From the NCBI RefSeq assembly GCF_021130785.1, contig NC_060211.1, positions 29,931,001-29,995,000 of the forward strand: a stretch of DNA of 64,000 bases, given 5' to 3'. The first letter of the stretch is position 1. The number at the start of each line of letters is the position of its first letter. The notes beneath the pieces were generated by a model. That model was not told the DNA's origin and did no database searches. It saw only the letters and a program-made list of their open reading frames with translations. Positions 47,526 through 60,204 of this stretch are shown piece by piece. The position numbers and the translations under genes were made by a program. The stretch is from Homalodisca vitripennis (lineage: Eukaryota; Arthropoda; Insecta; Hemiptera; Cicadellidae).

Positions 47526-50258
47526 TCATTTAAGAGTAAATCAAATGGACTGGGATCAGTTTCTGAATTTTTTTTAATGAGCAAAAAATAAATAATCCGT
47601 CTGGTTGTATATCATTAATACCGAGTGTGGTTCCTGACCAACTAACTAAATCACGTTTCACGTATGATCATTGATATGAAAAGTGTTAGTATGGTAGTAA
47701 TTTTTCTTCTGTCTCGAAGATTGGTTTTGGTTTTATATACATAGGCATAACACGTACTCATATAGAGGAAAAGAGATGAACTTTGAAAATGTTATTGAAT
47801 GTGAGGCTCCATTATATTTAGCCAATTAATGTTGACCGCTTTCAACTAATTTTAAATTCACGGCCAATTGTAAGTTAAGTCGTTAAAAGACACTACTAAG
47901 ACTATTAAACTTTGAATCCATTTAATGCCTTTTCAAAACTGTCAACTTAATTGCAGCATCCACAACAGTATGGTCAATATTCTGTGTTGAATAAAAAGTG
48001 TTTCTAAAAGACAAGGCAAATAGACAAATTTACTGGATAAAGTGTAACAATCTAGATTGTTCATGGCAAAATAAATGCATTAAACGGCTTGCCTGATTAT
48101 AACTCCAAAAGTAATTTCACTTTTATAATGACACGTTCAGTTAGGGTCAAGATCATGCCAAAAACAAAATTACGACAATTGGCAGACATGTTGAACTTGA
48201 GTTTAGGCTTGAATTTTCTTTTTAGTGTAACGATTAGAATATTGGGCTTTAAAGAAAAACGTACACCTCACGTTAGATTCGAGTAAAGTTTTGTTCAAAG
48301 TATTATATACCTCTATTAATCGCTTAGGCTTTATTGCGGCTCTCGGGGTTAACCAACTATAGAAGTTTCTTGACTGCTTCCAATAAAAAAAGTAACAGTC
48401 GTCCATCATAGAGCTTCGCATTCTGTAATGATAATTGGTTGAAATCTTGATCTTGGAATCTAGCAATGGAATCACTTGGTCAAGTTTTGTTAGGTATTCT
48501 TCAATAATGAAGGTCAGAGAAAAGTGTAGTTCAGAAAAGTATTTAATGTTGACGCTCTGCTCCCTTAACTCCAAATATATTTGATGTCTATCTTGGATGA
48601 AGAAATAAACGGTACAGTAATCATGCCAAATTTGTATAATATTTTGTGTTCAGTAAGAAGCACAGACCAATCTTGATCTAGTGATTCCATCCTAAGTCTT
48701 CCCACCACTAGACATATTTTTCTGACATCGAGTTTTGACTTTGGAATCGACCCCTTGATTTTGGCATCAACCAGTCAAATTTCTGTAAGATCACTTCCAT
48801 ATATGATAATTATATGATCATTATATGCAAGGCCTATTATATGACAATAATATGTTTTGATCGGCAAAACGATGCCTTATTAGATTAAACTACATTTACA
48901 TTGGCATAAAACACGATACAAAGACATACGTACTTTGGCATTTTCTCAGTACGTCGAGAGAAAGGCTTCACTGTTTCCTGTATTTGCCATCATTGTATGT
49001 TACAAAACTAAAACATTACGTTTCTATTGGTATCTACCGTCTTCATTAGCTGACTAAAAACTACGGAATGAGGTTAATTAGGTACAAGGAATTAAATATT
49101 AATCGAAATGTAGTGATGGCTTCACTGTTACTCTGTCAACAATCAATTGACAACAGAACAATGTGTACGTCAAAACATTCCAGTAGGCTTATGTAATGTA
49201 AATCCAGAGCGGTTGCCATATGCACAACGCATGTTACGGTCCTAAACAGGCACACTGTATACACCAGACAAGGTGTAGGGGTGGAAGAAAAATTTATCTA
49301 AAATGTTCTAACAAAGTTTTCAGAGCAATGTTGATACCTTGTGGTTCTACGTAGTTGGCTTCAAACGTAAGGGGTTATCATATTCTGACCAACACATAAT
49401 CCATAAAATGTGTCTGGATAGTATCCATCCAATATTGAGATGTACACCTATCACTTGATTAATGCTTCCATCCTAGAACTTCGCCCATTCTGGTCATATT
49501 TGATTGAGATCAAGCATTGATCTTCATATAATTCAACAGAATCACCATGAATTGCTATTTTCTATAATGTATTAACCAAACCATGTATTCTTAATATTAC
49601 CTGGATTGTAAATACGACTTTAACATTATCTTTTTTGCCATCGTTATCGGTTATGAAAGGTATAACAAAACTTTTTGAGGATTGGAGTCTATCCTCTTCG
49701 CCAGGGGGGAGCGGTATCAATACGTATAAAAATAAAGAACAGAAAGAAGTAAACAAGGGAAAGAAAAGGGTTCATTCAAACATGCCCAAAAGCTGTTTGG
49801 AGCCCATTCCAGGCGTTGCCACTGCACAGGATGCAAGTCCCGAGCATAAATCACAAGTATGAGGATCACAATTACACATCACACTAGCACAGGTGTTATA
49901 CCTCTTATAACCTATAACGATGGAAAATTTCCAAAATCCTGTTATCCTTTTAAACCTTCCAGCGTCAATAACAAACTTTAAACAATAAATTATCTTTTTA
50001 TTTATAATTTACATTTTCTAATGTGAACAAACACCAATAATTAAGAAATAGGTTGAAATAAGATACAACGTAAATCTTTACGTTAATTCAGTGTTTAAAT
50101 TTAGGTCCCATAGAATTCAACTCAATCGGTTATGTAGGTTTTGTGTGATCAAAGGAGTTACATACATATATCAAATAGCCCAAACTGTCACATCTCTAGT
50201 ATAAGTAGGATTTAGTCACACATAGAAGACAATCAGAACAAATTTGTTTTAATTTGAA
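47526..50258. other. 2.7 kb without a supported gene
   Basis: The only long frame is 48574-48203 minus (about 123 codons, KIAIKPKRLIE-like wording near its end). It matches nothing I recognise and has no partner exon. The two segments near 48420-48490 and 49440-49530 share GATCTTGATC-like phrases and may be scraps of one repeat. Confidence 0.4.
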
Positions 50259-50407
50259 AGTATTTATTTAAGACAAATGGTATTTCACGTTTATTTAAGA
50301 TGTTCACATGGTAAACAGTGTGTACATTAGCTTAAAATGAGTCTTTTGTAGAAGAAATCTTGCAAATGTTATATTCTCAATCCCACAATGTTTACAAAAA
50401 AAAACGA

Positions 50408-50987
50408 CTAATCAAACTCCAGCTTACATAGTTCAATCCTCTTTTCAAACAACTCTCCAGAAATGCTCTCCGTGAATGAAAAACACTTGGAAATGTCAAT
50501 CTCAATGTGTTGGATGACATTCGTTGCGTTCTGTACGAACTGTGAACATTCCAGTGAATACACTTTAATTGTGTTTTGGATGTCTTGGATGGCGTTTTTT
50601 GTAACAACACCACTTTTTCCAAATAGGCTTGGTGGAGCAGGAGTTAAGCTCGGTCACGATGCGGATGACGGCAACGCTCAAGTCGTAGCCAAGCTGGTAG
50701 CCATAGAAGAAGAGGGCAGTGATGTTGGCTATGTCTCCAGTAATATTGATGCAGCTGCCTGCTCCTCCGAGGTCCAAGTCCGCTGTTCCCTTGCACAGGT
50801 CCAAGAGATTCCTGTTCCGCTCGTACAGTTCGGCCACGTTCCTCACCTGAGGGCTGTTGATCCTTTCCACCAGCTCCTGCAGTCTGGCGGCTGCTCCTCG
50901 CACTTCAGTTTTAAGTTCCGATAGAGCATTCTCTGCCCAATGGCCGATGTGGGTTTTCAGATGAGCTGAGTTGTACGGTTCAGTTGC
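50408..50987 (-). CDS. last exon of a probable secreted glycoprotein (one frame slip)
   Basis: Acceptor ctattttacag at 50988, then ATEPYNSAHLKTHIGHWAEN, helical sequence (LSELKTEVRGAAARLQELVERI) and LLDLCKGTADLDLGGAGSC. Three N-glycosylation sites (NIT, NIT, NAT) and spaced cysteines suggest an extracellular protein. The first frame would end at 50565 with an unlikely basic tail; a one-base shift near 50620-50635 opens a good continuation (GVVTKNAIQDIQNTIKVYSL ... SGELFEKRIELCKLEFD) to TAG 50408. About 193 codons. A polyadenylation-type AATAAA (TTTATT on plus) lies near 50262. The signal-peptide exon was not found. It loosely recalls insect secreted Cys-containing helical proteins such as the TsetseEP type; family not assigned. 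Confidence 0.65.
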
Positions 50988-51174
50988 CTGTAAAATAGAA
51001 TAATCACTGATCAATGGCCAACAATAAATCTGTTACATTGACTCCTTTCAGGTGATGTAGTAACTTATCGTTATAGAGCGGAAGCTTGTTTACAGTTTCT
51101 GTTGTATACGCTCTGATGATCGCATAATAAGATGAACGAAGAACACAGACATCGTTACTTTTCACCAGACTTGT

Positions 51175-51740
51175 TTAGAATTAAATCCTTTCGGAATAAT
51201 TTATATAATTAATACCAATAAATTATTTAGAAAGAGAGAGAGAAAGAGAGCGAGTGAGAGGAAGAAAGAGAGAGAACAGAAGACCTCATCTTTGACTAAG
51301 AGAATGAGAGAGAGAGAGAGAGATGTCACTCAAATATGAGCAATGCAATTGTAATGTACTTGTATTATTATCTTGTATTGGTACAATTAGTGTTGTAATG
51401 TATATTACTCTATCTCTATGTATAAAATTCGATTGGTGGTTTCCCATCATGCACTTAGGTAGATTTCCGCCCGAACGCCCTTTTGTCCGGTTCCGCCCAA
51501 AAACACGTTAGTCAGCCTGTAACTCCAGTACCTAACCCACCCCCACCATGTGTTAACATGCAATCGTCTTCTTATTTTTATTCCGCCTATTGTGTATCCC
51601 TAATGATACATTATAGTGCGATACATCACAGTAATGAATGTCAGAACAAAATACTGCGTATTGTCTAGTAGGAGAATACAATAGCAGCCAATTGTGGAGA
51701 TAATACATTTATCAGATCCTGTTTACTCAATAAAAGAAGG
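51175..51740 (+). repeat. dispersed repeat B, copy 2
   Basis: Matches 45925-46215: GAATTAAATCCTTTCGGAAT, ACCAATAAATTATTTAGA, GA-rich tracts (51232-51325), then AAAATACTGCGTATTGTCTA and ATAATACATTTATCAGATCC. About 300 bp of other sequence separates the two halves here. Confidence 0.7.
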
Positions 51741-51843
51741 CTTGAGGCAAACAACTCAGCTTAAACCTCAGTAACCCTCTTGCTAAAATAGGCATTCTCT
51801 TCATCTAACGTGGCAGGAAATGAGATGAAAAACTAATATTATC

Positions 51844-51957
51844 CATGAATATCTTAAAATGATTGATTCCAGCTACTCCTTCTATGGAATCGTGCACGGC
51901 AAGCTCTAAACGATGGTTCAAACAATGCCAAATGAACAAGTTGGGGAAGTTGGGGAG
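51844..51957 (-). mobile_element. inverted fragment of a second hAT copy
   Basis: The reverse complement matches 53604-53709 of the neighbouring hAT transposase almost base for base (GAACCATCGTTTAGAGCTTG, GCCGTGCACGATTCCATAGA, GGAGTAGCTGGAATCAATCA). The full element begins immediately beside it, so this is either a target copy that received the insertion or a rearrangement. Confidence 0.88.
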
Positions 51958-54798
51958 CAGTGGTTAATTTCAGTGGGAACGCAAGGGAACGGCGTTCCCT
52001 TACCTCCCAAGAGTGCCGAAACGCAAGGGAACGCTTTTAAAACTACGAGTACAAGTTTTAGTTTAAAAAATTGTAGGTAGGATCAATATTATGCTATGCT
52101 TTGTTTGCGAGTGACTCGTAAGCAGAATAGTAAGCGCCCGTACAAGCAGTTGTGAGCTGTGCTGTGATGAGTCTTGCACGGAATCAGGCAGGAGGAAGGT
52201 GACGGGGCGAGTCATCCTAGTTCGCGCATGCGCGGCTGCGCCTCTCAATAACAAAGCAATACCCACCCCACCCCCTTCCTTTCCTTCACGCGCCACCAGC
52301 CCCAGTGATCACAAGTGTGTTGACTAGTTGACTTGACCTTGGTGTGTTTCGCGTTTAAGTTACAAGTTGCATCGCATCCATCATCACGCTTAAGTTCGTT
52401 TTTGAGGTGTGCAGGTCGTTGATTGTGTTCGTGTTTATGCTTATTAGTGCTGGTGCAGCTAAATAGTTTTCCTAATTGACTATGAATACCAGAAAAATTG
52501 TTGATTTCTTTAAACCTAACCCTAAGAAACAAAAAGGTATGCGAATAATGAGAACTGCAGTTCGGAAGCATTGACTACAACTTCAATTGTTGATCAAGAT
52601 AAAAAAGAAGACGCAATCGGGATCAATGAGGATAATTGCGATTACCATTCCCCTTCGACTTCCTCGTCGGTCAAAATAGTATCCAGGTTGGTGGGTTTGG
52701 GATCTGATGCAGACGAAGCTAAGGTTAGTAATGAAAAATAATGATTTTGTTAATGGGGGTGAACAGCCAGTTTGTTGGTCTGAAGAACAAATTGTTGAAT
52801 TTAAAGCTAAAAAATCCATGGTTAATTGTGAACAGAGAACTAGGTTGCAACGTTTGCCGTAGTGTGAGTACTCTAGGTGCAGAGAAAACGAAGGGCCTAA
52901 AGATTAGCGAAGAGTGGGTTTTAGGAACTGTTACCGCTTATGGAAACAATAAAAAAGAACCAGCAATCCTCTCTTAGGAAAAAGATATTTTTTACACCGT
53001 GGGTCTCGAGCTCATTCTTTAGCTGAAAAAATACTCATTGAAGCTAAGAAAGATACAATGAAAAAAGCTGTTGCTTCTATGCATAAAGAGCAGCAGATTG
53101 TAACTGAGCGCATTTTCCGCACGGCTTATAAGCAAGCTAAACTAAATAGGCCATTTTTTGAGTTTGAAACTGAAATTGATCTTCAAATAATGAATGGCTT
53201 AAATATGGGGCGAATCCTACATTCAAATGTTGCTTGCTCCAATATAATTCATCATATTTCTGATGAAATGAAATCAGACTTGATAAATGGCCTAATCAAG
53301 TCAGACTCTAAATTTTTCCCTGCTTTTGGATGAAGCCACTTCAGTTTCAAACAAAAATGCTTTGGTGGTTTATATCAGAACTGTTCTAAAGGGAATGCAA
53401 AACCCTATGACAGTGTTCTTAACACTTTTTTGAGCTAAATAGCACAACATCAGCTGGTATATTACAAGAACTTTTAAATCAGTTACAAGCATTAGGTCTA
53501 AGCTTTGAATTCATGAAAGACCATATGATTGCTCTAACTTGTGATGGTGCTTCAGTGCTACTAGGCAAGAAATCTGGCCTTGCTATACAGCTTACTGAAA
53601 ACGTTCCCCAACTTGTTCATTTGGCATTGTTTTGAACCATCGTTTAGAGCTTGCCGTGCACGATTCCATAGAAGGAGTAGCTGGAATCAATCATTTTAAG
53701 ATATTCATGGATAAAATTAGAAACATGTTTAGTTGTTCACCGAAAAACAGCAGGGAGTTGGCAGAAGTTGCTAAAGGACTAGAGGAGCAAATGTTGAAAA
53801 TCGGCCGTGTTTTAGATACTCGTTGGGTAGCCTCCAGCTTAATGGCGGTGAAAGCAGTTTGGACAGATTTTAAAGCTTTGCACAATCATTTCATTGAAGC
53901 ATCTGAAGACAAACAAAGGGCTTTGTAGTACATTATCTTCTACAACTTTTGTACACAACCTGGCATTGATGTTCGATGCTCTAGAAGAGTTATCGGATTT
54001 GTCCTTACAGCTTCAAAATCAAGCCTCAACCTTTATCCAAGCCCACAGTGATGTAACACTGTTAATCAAAGTGTTTGAAAACCGAGTTGAAAACATGGGT
54101 AGACGTTTCAGTGGAAGCTAAAATTGCTATTGACGATTTGATGTTTCAAGATGTTAAACTTTGTGTAAGATCCAAGATACCCAGTATTCCAGAAAAAAAA
54201 AACAGTTTCTATCGGAGCCTCGCTAACAACTTGACTTCAAGGTTGCTATCATCATCTTCAAATGCGGCTGAACACTACACCAAAATCATGAATGACATCA
54301 AAGTGATCCACCCCATGTATTGGCCAAAAGACTTATCCATCACCTACGGAGAATGTGTGAGATCCAGCGAATCTGCGATAGATTTAAGATTAGCAGCTCT
54401 CAGGATATAATTAGAGACTTCAGACACTTCAAGCAGGGACTGAAGCCTATGTTAAGTGGAGAGAAACCTACTATTCTAGAGCAACCGCCGTCGTTTAAGA
54501 AACTGATTTCCATCATAAATAGTATTGCAGTGTCTAGTGCTGAATGTGAAACGTGGGTTTTTCTGCAATGAATCTAATTATGTCTCCTCTTAGATCTTCA
54601 TTCTACATTAGCACTGTTTGCGATTTATTGCTGATCAGGCTCCTAGGACCTCCTGTGGCTAGATACAATCCCGAGCGACACGTCAAAACCTGGCTGGCGA
54701 AGGGACACCATTTGCACTTGACACCAAAGTCAAAAAACAACGAGGGCAGAAAAACTTACCATGAAGACAGCATTGCATTGTGGGAACTTTTTTCCTAA
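51958..54798 (+). mobile_element. hAT transposon, left end and decayed transposase
   Basis: The left terminus begins CAGTGGTTAATTTCAGTGGG, hAT-like in its CAGTG start, followed by repeated AACGCAAGGGAACG motifs and the palindrome GGGAACGGCGTTCCC. A transposase in several frames follows at 52482-54798. No matching right terminal repeat was found between 54800 and 55500, so the 3' end is lost or too divergent. Confidence 0.85.
52482..54798 (+). pseudogene. hAT-family transposase (KIAA1586/ZMYM-like type), multiple frame breaks
   Basis: Starts MNTRKIVDFFKPNPKKQK, a basic N terminus usual in this subgroup. Pieces in order: WLIVNRELGCNVC, KISEEWVLGTV, HSLAEKILIEAKKDTMK, FETEIDLQIMNGLNMGR, a catalytic-region segment FSLLLDEATSVSNKNALVVY, LTCDGASVLLGKKSGLA, NHRLELAVHDSIEGV, LKIGRVLDTRWVASSL, FYRSLANNL, then the C-terminal dimerisation block SIAVSSAECE followed after a shift by GFSAMNLIMSPLRS. 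At least seven shifts or stops separate these, so it cannot encode a whole protein. It would normally excise and reinsert its element with 8-bp duplications. Confidence 0.88.
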
Positions 54799-55689
54799 AT
54801 ATGTTTTTTTAAATATCTTTTAGAATTTCAGAACATTAAGTTTTCATTAAAATAACTAGCCTATGCCTAACTTATAGTTGTTTTCTGAACTCAAGTTTCT
54901 GAGTTCTTTTTTGTACTTACAGTTAGTTTTGTGTATTGTTGTTTTGTTTCTTTTGTAGTTTTCACTTTAAAATATTAACAAACAACTAAAACTAAGTTTA
55001 CCAACAGTCTTGGCATTGCCTTACAATATTATACTACAAATCCGTACATATTTGTTATAATAACTAATAAGCAAATAAAATAATCAACCTTAACTTTTTA
55101 AAACTACACTAAATTTTAAAAAATGAAACCGTGTTACTCCACTCTGTGTGTCATTTATTTTGTGTGTAATTAAACGCTTCCTTTTCCTTTCCAAGAAGTT
55201 GGTTTATTTTGAATGTATTAATATTGTTTTGTACCCATAAGGTATGCAATTTTTTTGTAAAATATGCAAACTTGTAAAAAAGCTGTTATATTAACAAACA
55301 TATTAATATGTATTATTATTACTACTGTAATGTGTATAAATAAAACTGTGAATAAGGTTCAATTTGTTTTTATTTTACCATTCATTAAAAAATTAATATT
55401 GGCGAGCTTCATTGATTCAAACAAAATGGTCAATGAAATCAAACCAAATATTTCTGGGAAATTTAAAGTAGGCAACAAGGTGTTACTGGAGTAGAGTAGA
55501 GTAGAGAGTAAACTCAATAATTTAAATTCATGTTTTTATTTTCTTACATCCTAATCAAGCACCTTAAAGAAAATAAACAGCATTAAAATATCACTTGGTA
55601 TTTTATAAAAATGAATGTATTATTATGTCTGGGTGGCCTAAAAACAAAGGTTTACAGTTATAATTTTCAAAAGTTTTCCTGGGTGAGGG
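54799..55689. other. no gene seen
   Basis: AT-rich DNA after the hAT stop codon. The expected right terminal repeat is not recognisable here. A short GTAGA repeat lies at 55491-55506. Confidence 0.5.
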
Positions 55690-56160
55690 CCCCCCTCCTT
55701 CCTGGGGTGTATTCCATACCCACCGGTCTGAGCTTCCCGCTTTAAGAGTTCTCACACCTAAAATTTTAGAAATTAAGCACTGGGAGCAGCACATCACTAA
55801 CCGCAAATGTCAAGATTCTGGGGTGCAAGGGTAACTCGATAGGTCTAGTCTACTGCGGAAGATGACTGAGTTGGTGGGGTTTGTTCCCTAAGAGTCAAAG
55901 ATTCTTCCAGCCTATAAATAAGGGTGTGCCCTGCCTACTTTGACTGGAGAGGCTGGTTCAAAGCTGGCTTCTCCATTTTCCGAGGGGATATGACTTGAAA
56001 TTAGTGTGCTAAACTTTTCCTCATGAATCTCAAAAGGAGGTGGCCCCTACTCCAACCTTACCCATCCAAAATATCCTGTCACTCCCGAAGCAGCACAAAG
56101 GTCCTTATAGGACTAGGTGCAATTTTCTAAGCTTTTTGTCCTAAGAGTACAATAGAAGTT
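55690..56160 (-). repeat. dispersed repeat family A, inverted copy
   Basis: The reverse complement matches the copies at 7297 and 46285: GACCTTTGTGCTGCTTCGGG, GCCACCTCCTTTTGAGATTC, CAGCCTCTCCAGTCAAAGTA and GCAGCACATCACTAACCGCA. The outer end, on plus, reads TTTGTCCTAAGAGTAC. Confidence 0.8.
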
Positions 56161-56864
56161 AAATTGCAAACGTATAACAATAACTTTTAACTACACTTCT
56201 CAAGTTGTGCATCTGGAGGTATTCAATGTGGTTTGTAAATATGTATTAATTAATTAACAATTTACCAGCTTCAGAAGGTATAACATTTTTATTGGATGAA
56301 CACAAGTTACAGCTGGTTATTAGGAAAGTTTAACTCTTTTTGTGTTTCTTGAAGGCGAAAAATTTATGAAAGTTTTAAAACTTTTTATGAATATGTATCT
56401 TTTAACAAGGAAACCTACTGATTTGTATAACCTTGGCTACAATGTAAAAAGCACTCTAAGATGAAATAGTGACTTTGATAAATTAACAGGTGCTTAAAGT
56501 GTTAATATATGTAATAAACCAATAAATAATGAACTCGCTTATATACATGAAGGAGAATATATCGCTGTTTGGGAGAAGACAAGATGTCCATGGCTACAAC
56601 AACCGCCATGTAAATGACCTAAACACCCTACAATGTGGGCTGTAAAAATCGTTGAATACTTTTCCAATAGCAGTGCCAAATTATGCAACAGCCTACTGGA
56701 AAGCATCAGTAACATGAGCACTACTAAGTTCAGGGAAACCATATGGTCCAGACAAGTACGTAGCCAGCGAGTGAGTCCAAGAGGTCCGATATTCCTCTAA
56801 AATTTAACTTTTTCAATTACTAACAATTAAGTAATCAATAATTATTATTATCTAAATAATTCAG
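56161..56864. other. no gene seen
   Basis: AT-rich sequence with no recognisable coding or mobile feature. Confidence 0.45.
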
Positions 56865-57093
56865 TATCATTGACAAGTACTGCTGAAAGATCGTTCTCAA
56901 CAAAGAAACAGGGCAAGAACTTTTTAAGGAACAAAATGGGCCTTACTCTCTGTCCACTGCAGAAAAATATCAGTTGTCTGGACCCCCCCAATTTTTTTCT
57001 GACTACGTTCTTGGGTCTAAACTTACAAGTAGGTCTATCTATGCCCTCAAGGAACTTGAAGATGAGCCACTGTTCTTGTCTTGCCACCACCAA
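56865..57093 (+). mobile_element. hAT dimerisation-domain fragment
   Basis: LTSTAERSFSTKKQGKNFLRNKMG matches the hAT C-terminal pattern (S-x-A-E-R-S-F-S-x-x-K, then LRxxMG). The continuation LCPLQKNIS is weak. Different in wording from the hAT at 52 kb, so it belongs to another subfamily. Confidence 0.65.
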
Positions 57094-57745
57094 CTATTAT
57101 AAATAGTGTCTATAGTTTTAAATACTAAACAAAATTGTTGTAAACAAATTACAAAAATTTTATAACAAAATCTGACACAGTCTATCTGGTTTTACCAGTC
57201 AAAGACAAAGACATCAAGTATCAACTAAGTTGATACCAAAACAAGTTCTTACATTTGCTATTTTTAAGTAATATAGTAATAATAAACAAACTGCTAATTA
57301 TTTCTGGTATTTCATGATTACTGTAAACTTACTTGGTGAAAATCAAAATTCCAAGGTCTCAGTAAAAAATAAAGCTTTCCAAATAAACTTGAATACCTAC
57401 ATAAGTTCTGATCTGAGCCATAAAGCTACACTATAAATAAAATGTTATAGAATGCAAGAGAAGATATGGATAATAATGAAATAAATACCAAAATATTGTG
57501 TAGTGGTACTTCATTCAATATTTAATGTACCAGAATTAAATTTTAATACAATTTTTAAAGCATTTAACTAAAAATGTAAGTAAAATGACGTGTTTAATGT
57601 AATAACAATATATATGCAATAAGTTAATAAAATTACAATTAAATCATTTACAAAAATCAATTAAAAATGGACAGTTTAGAACAGTACTTAGACTTGTTTT
57701 ATTAATTTTTTTTTAATATGTGTAAATATTTTAATATAAATTGTG

Positions 57746-57747
<2 letters not shown>

Positions 57748-57805
<58 letters not shown>
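57748..57805 (+). repeat. (TA)n microsatellite
   Basis: Twenty-nine uninterrupted TA units in AT-rich sequence. Confidence 0.97.
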
Positions 57806-57808
<3 letters not shown>

Positions 57809-59547
57809 ATTTATTAAAGCAAAACATAAAAATTAAATGTTAAAAAATCAATTTTCGATACCTCAGAATTTTGTTTAACGAGTATCCGTTAATCAAGACT
57901 CTAATAGACTAAAAGCATATTCATATGTACGAAATGTTTTGTAGCAGTGGCTTTGGCTAGATAGTATCAGAAGACAACAGTCAATGAACAGTTAGTAAGG
58001 ATGATCCATCCTTGATTGGTGACTTCGATTTATCCTTCATTTAAGATATCCCATTACTAAAATCCTTGAAATAATTTACTAGCTCATAAGATTACCCTAT
58101 GTTGTGGAATTAATTGATTTACATAAATAGAAAATATTTGCTAGATTCTGAACAGTATGATTTTTTTCTAGATATATGTTTTTTTATAAACGTATGTATT
58201 AGTTTCAAGTACAAATCTATCAATAATTTAATATTACTCATTGACTGACATTTACATTAAATTTGCTTTTAAGTTGATGTATGTCACTTACTTACCAACG
58301 CAAAACAAACAAGAAGCAGACTTAATCTTAACAACATTTCGGGTGATCGTCAAATTAACCAGCTAGATATGTCATTTATACGTATGGCATGCCCATTTCC
58401 CATATCTCATTTATCTCTCTTATAGATCGATACAGTAAATGAGATAGTTGGAATAATATTCACTCTCAGGTAATTCATAGAACTGAATACATCACAATAT
58501 GTCAAAACAAAATACTTCAGTCGGTGATTTCAAATTCGGGTGCTAGAAATTCTAAGAGCACTATAAATAGAGATAATACTGGATTTGATCGATGCATCGT
58601 TAAGGAGAATCAAAGTGGCAATTACCCTAAACTCAACTTCAATAAGGCACAATTGGGTGGCCAAGGATTTCAAAAGCTGATACTGGGAGTTTGCACATTT
58701 TGACAATGGAACAGTCCCAGCAATAACCCATGATTTTGAGTTATGTCAGTTATAACGCAAGATGTTCGGTAACTGTTTTTCTATTCTATTACGTGGATTA
58801 ATCTTTTCCAATATTTTTTTTCATTACACTTTTCTGTTCTCATGTGGGGTTTAGAAACCCCGTAATCTTGCCTTTGGCTTGTGATTGATAAGGTATGATA
58901 TTGGTGTGATATTGTTGTAAATATTAGAGACATGAAATTATTGTAAATTGACGCTATAAATTTCTCAAAGATATTGTAATAAAGAGGTACTGTACCTGAT
59001 TTCTGAAGGTACCTAAATAGTGACAACAAAATATAAAATAGGTAAACAAACTTAAAAGTATTCAAGAACAAAGATAACAAATACGCCACACAGGAGGAAG
59101 TTCAACCACAACAAATAGTAAATATACAAAACAGGATATTAGAAATTCTTTTATTAAATTTAATAACTTCCGATCTTGATAGAAGCGTTCATGCAACAGA
59201 AGGCCAAAAACTATAAGCCCAGTGGGTAATGAAAATGTAAATAACCTTTTGATTCGTTAGTTGTATCTTGTTATCTCCTCGTATAAGGGGTTCTTTTAAT
59301 TACTGCATAATATAATAAGCAGGAACTTCACTAGTAGCCAAAGAGCCAAGTTTTTCACATCTCAAAGGTACAGTTTTCTGTGAGAAATTGCTTATTTTTA
59401 AGGCAAACTGTCTCTGCTAAGTTTCTCCTTATCTTTCAGGCTGGAATCAGTGCAATTACAGAATTTGTTCATGAAAATTTAGAACCGTAGGGCTCAATCA
59501 TATTATAAGAATAACTCCAAATTTTCTGGATTACCCTTGCAGATCTG
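57806..59547. other. no gene seen (1.7 kb)
   Basis: The minus frame 58781-59089 (about 100 codons, Phe/Leu/Tyr-rich) is not recognisable. A phrase near 58500-58520 resembles dispersed repeat B (AAAATACT after CACAATATGTCA). Confidence 0.45.

Positions 59548-59609
<62 letters not shown>
59548..59609 (+). repeat. (GT)n microsatellite abutting a retrotransposon 3' end
   Basis: About 31 GT units stop where the CTTGAA repeats of the CR1-type element begin. Confidence 0.96.
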
Positions 59610-59610
<1 letters not shown>

Positions 59611-60204
59611 CAAGTTCAAGTTCAAAAATGCTTTATTCAAAAAAATACATTGTTTACAATATTACACATGTCCCATGCGCAATAGCGCGTGCGGGATACA
59701 ATATATTTTTATTTAATACAAATTAAATCTCATATTCAGCCAGTCCATTTTGGTTGTACTTGCAGATTTTATACATACACATATTACAGTTAACACACAC
59801 AATATACCCACTAAGCTTTACTACACTAATACATATATATATATATATATATACATTCTAACTCCACTACACCACTATAACAAGTCTAAGAGTGCCAAGG
59901 TTGCAAAAACTAACCACTAAAGTTTTCCAACATTCCAAAGCTGACATGTATCACCCAATACTTTACCCCATAAACTCTTTCACCAATTTAACATTATTAA
60001 ACTATAAATAATACATAACAACCAGCAATTAAACAACAGCAAGCAACAATAAATAAACTATATATAATACTCAATAACAATAAATTATAAATTCTATACT
60101 TAATAACAATCAATAAATCATCCATTACGCAACAATAAAGAAGAACACCTATAACAATAAATAATCTATGAATATCCAATAGCGAGTAACAACAATGAGA
60201 TTCA

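Noticed and set aside
48203..48574. A 123-codon minus-strand frame
   Set aside because: No motif, splice partner or recognised homologue. Its wording is AT-biased, though its length is somewhat more than expected by chance. Kept only as a note in the surrounding gap entry.
50463..50924. A 153-codon plus-strand frame
   Set aside because: It is antisense to the exon with N-glycosylation sites, cysteines and a good acceptor on the minus strand; the plus reading has no recognisable feature.
58781..59089. Possible membrane protein of about 100 residues on minus
   Set aside because: Low-complexity Phe/Leu/Tyr content in AT-rich DNA, without signal, homologue or neighbouring exon.
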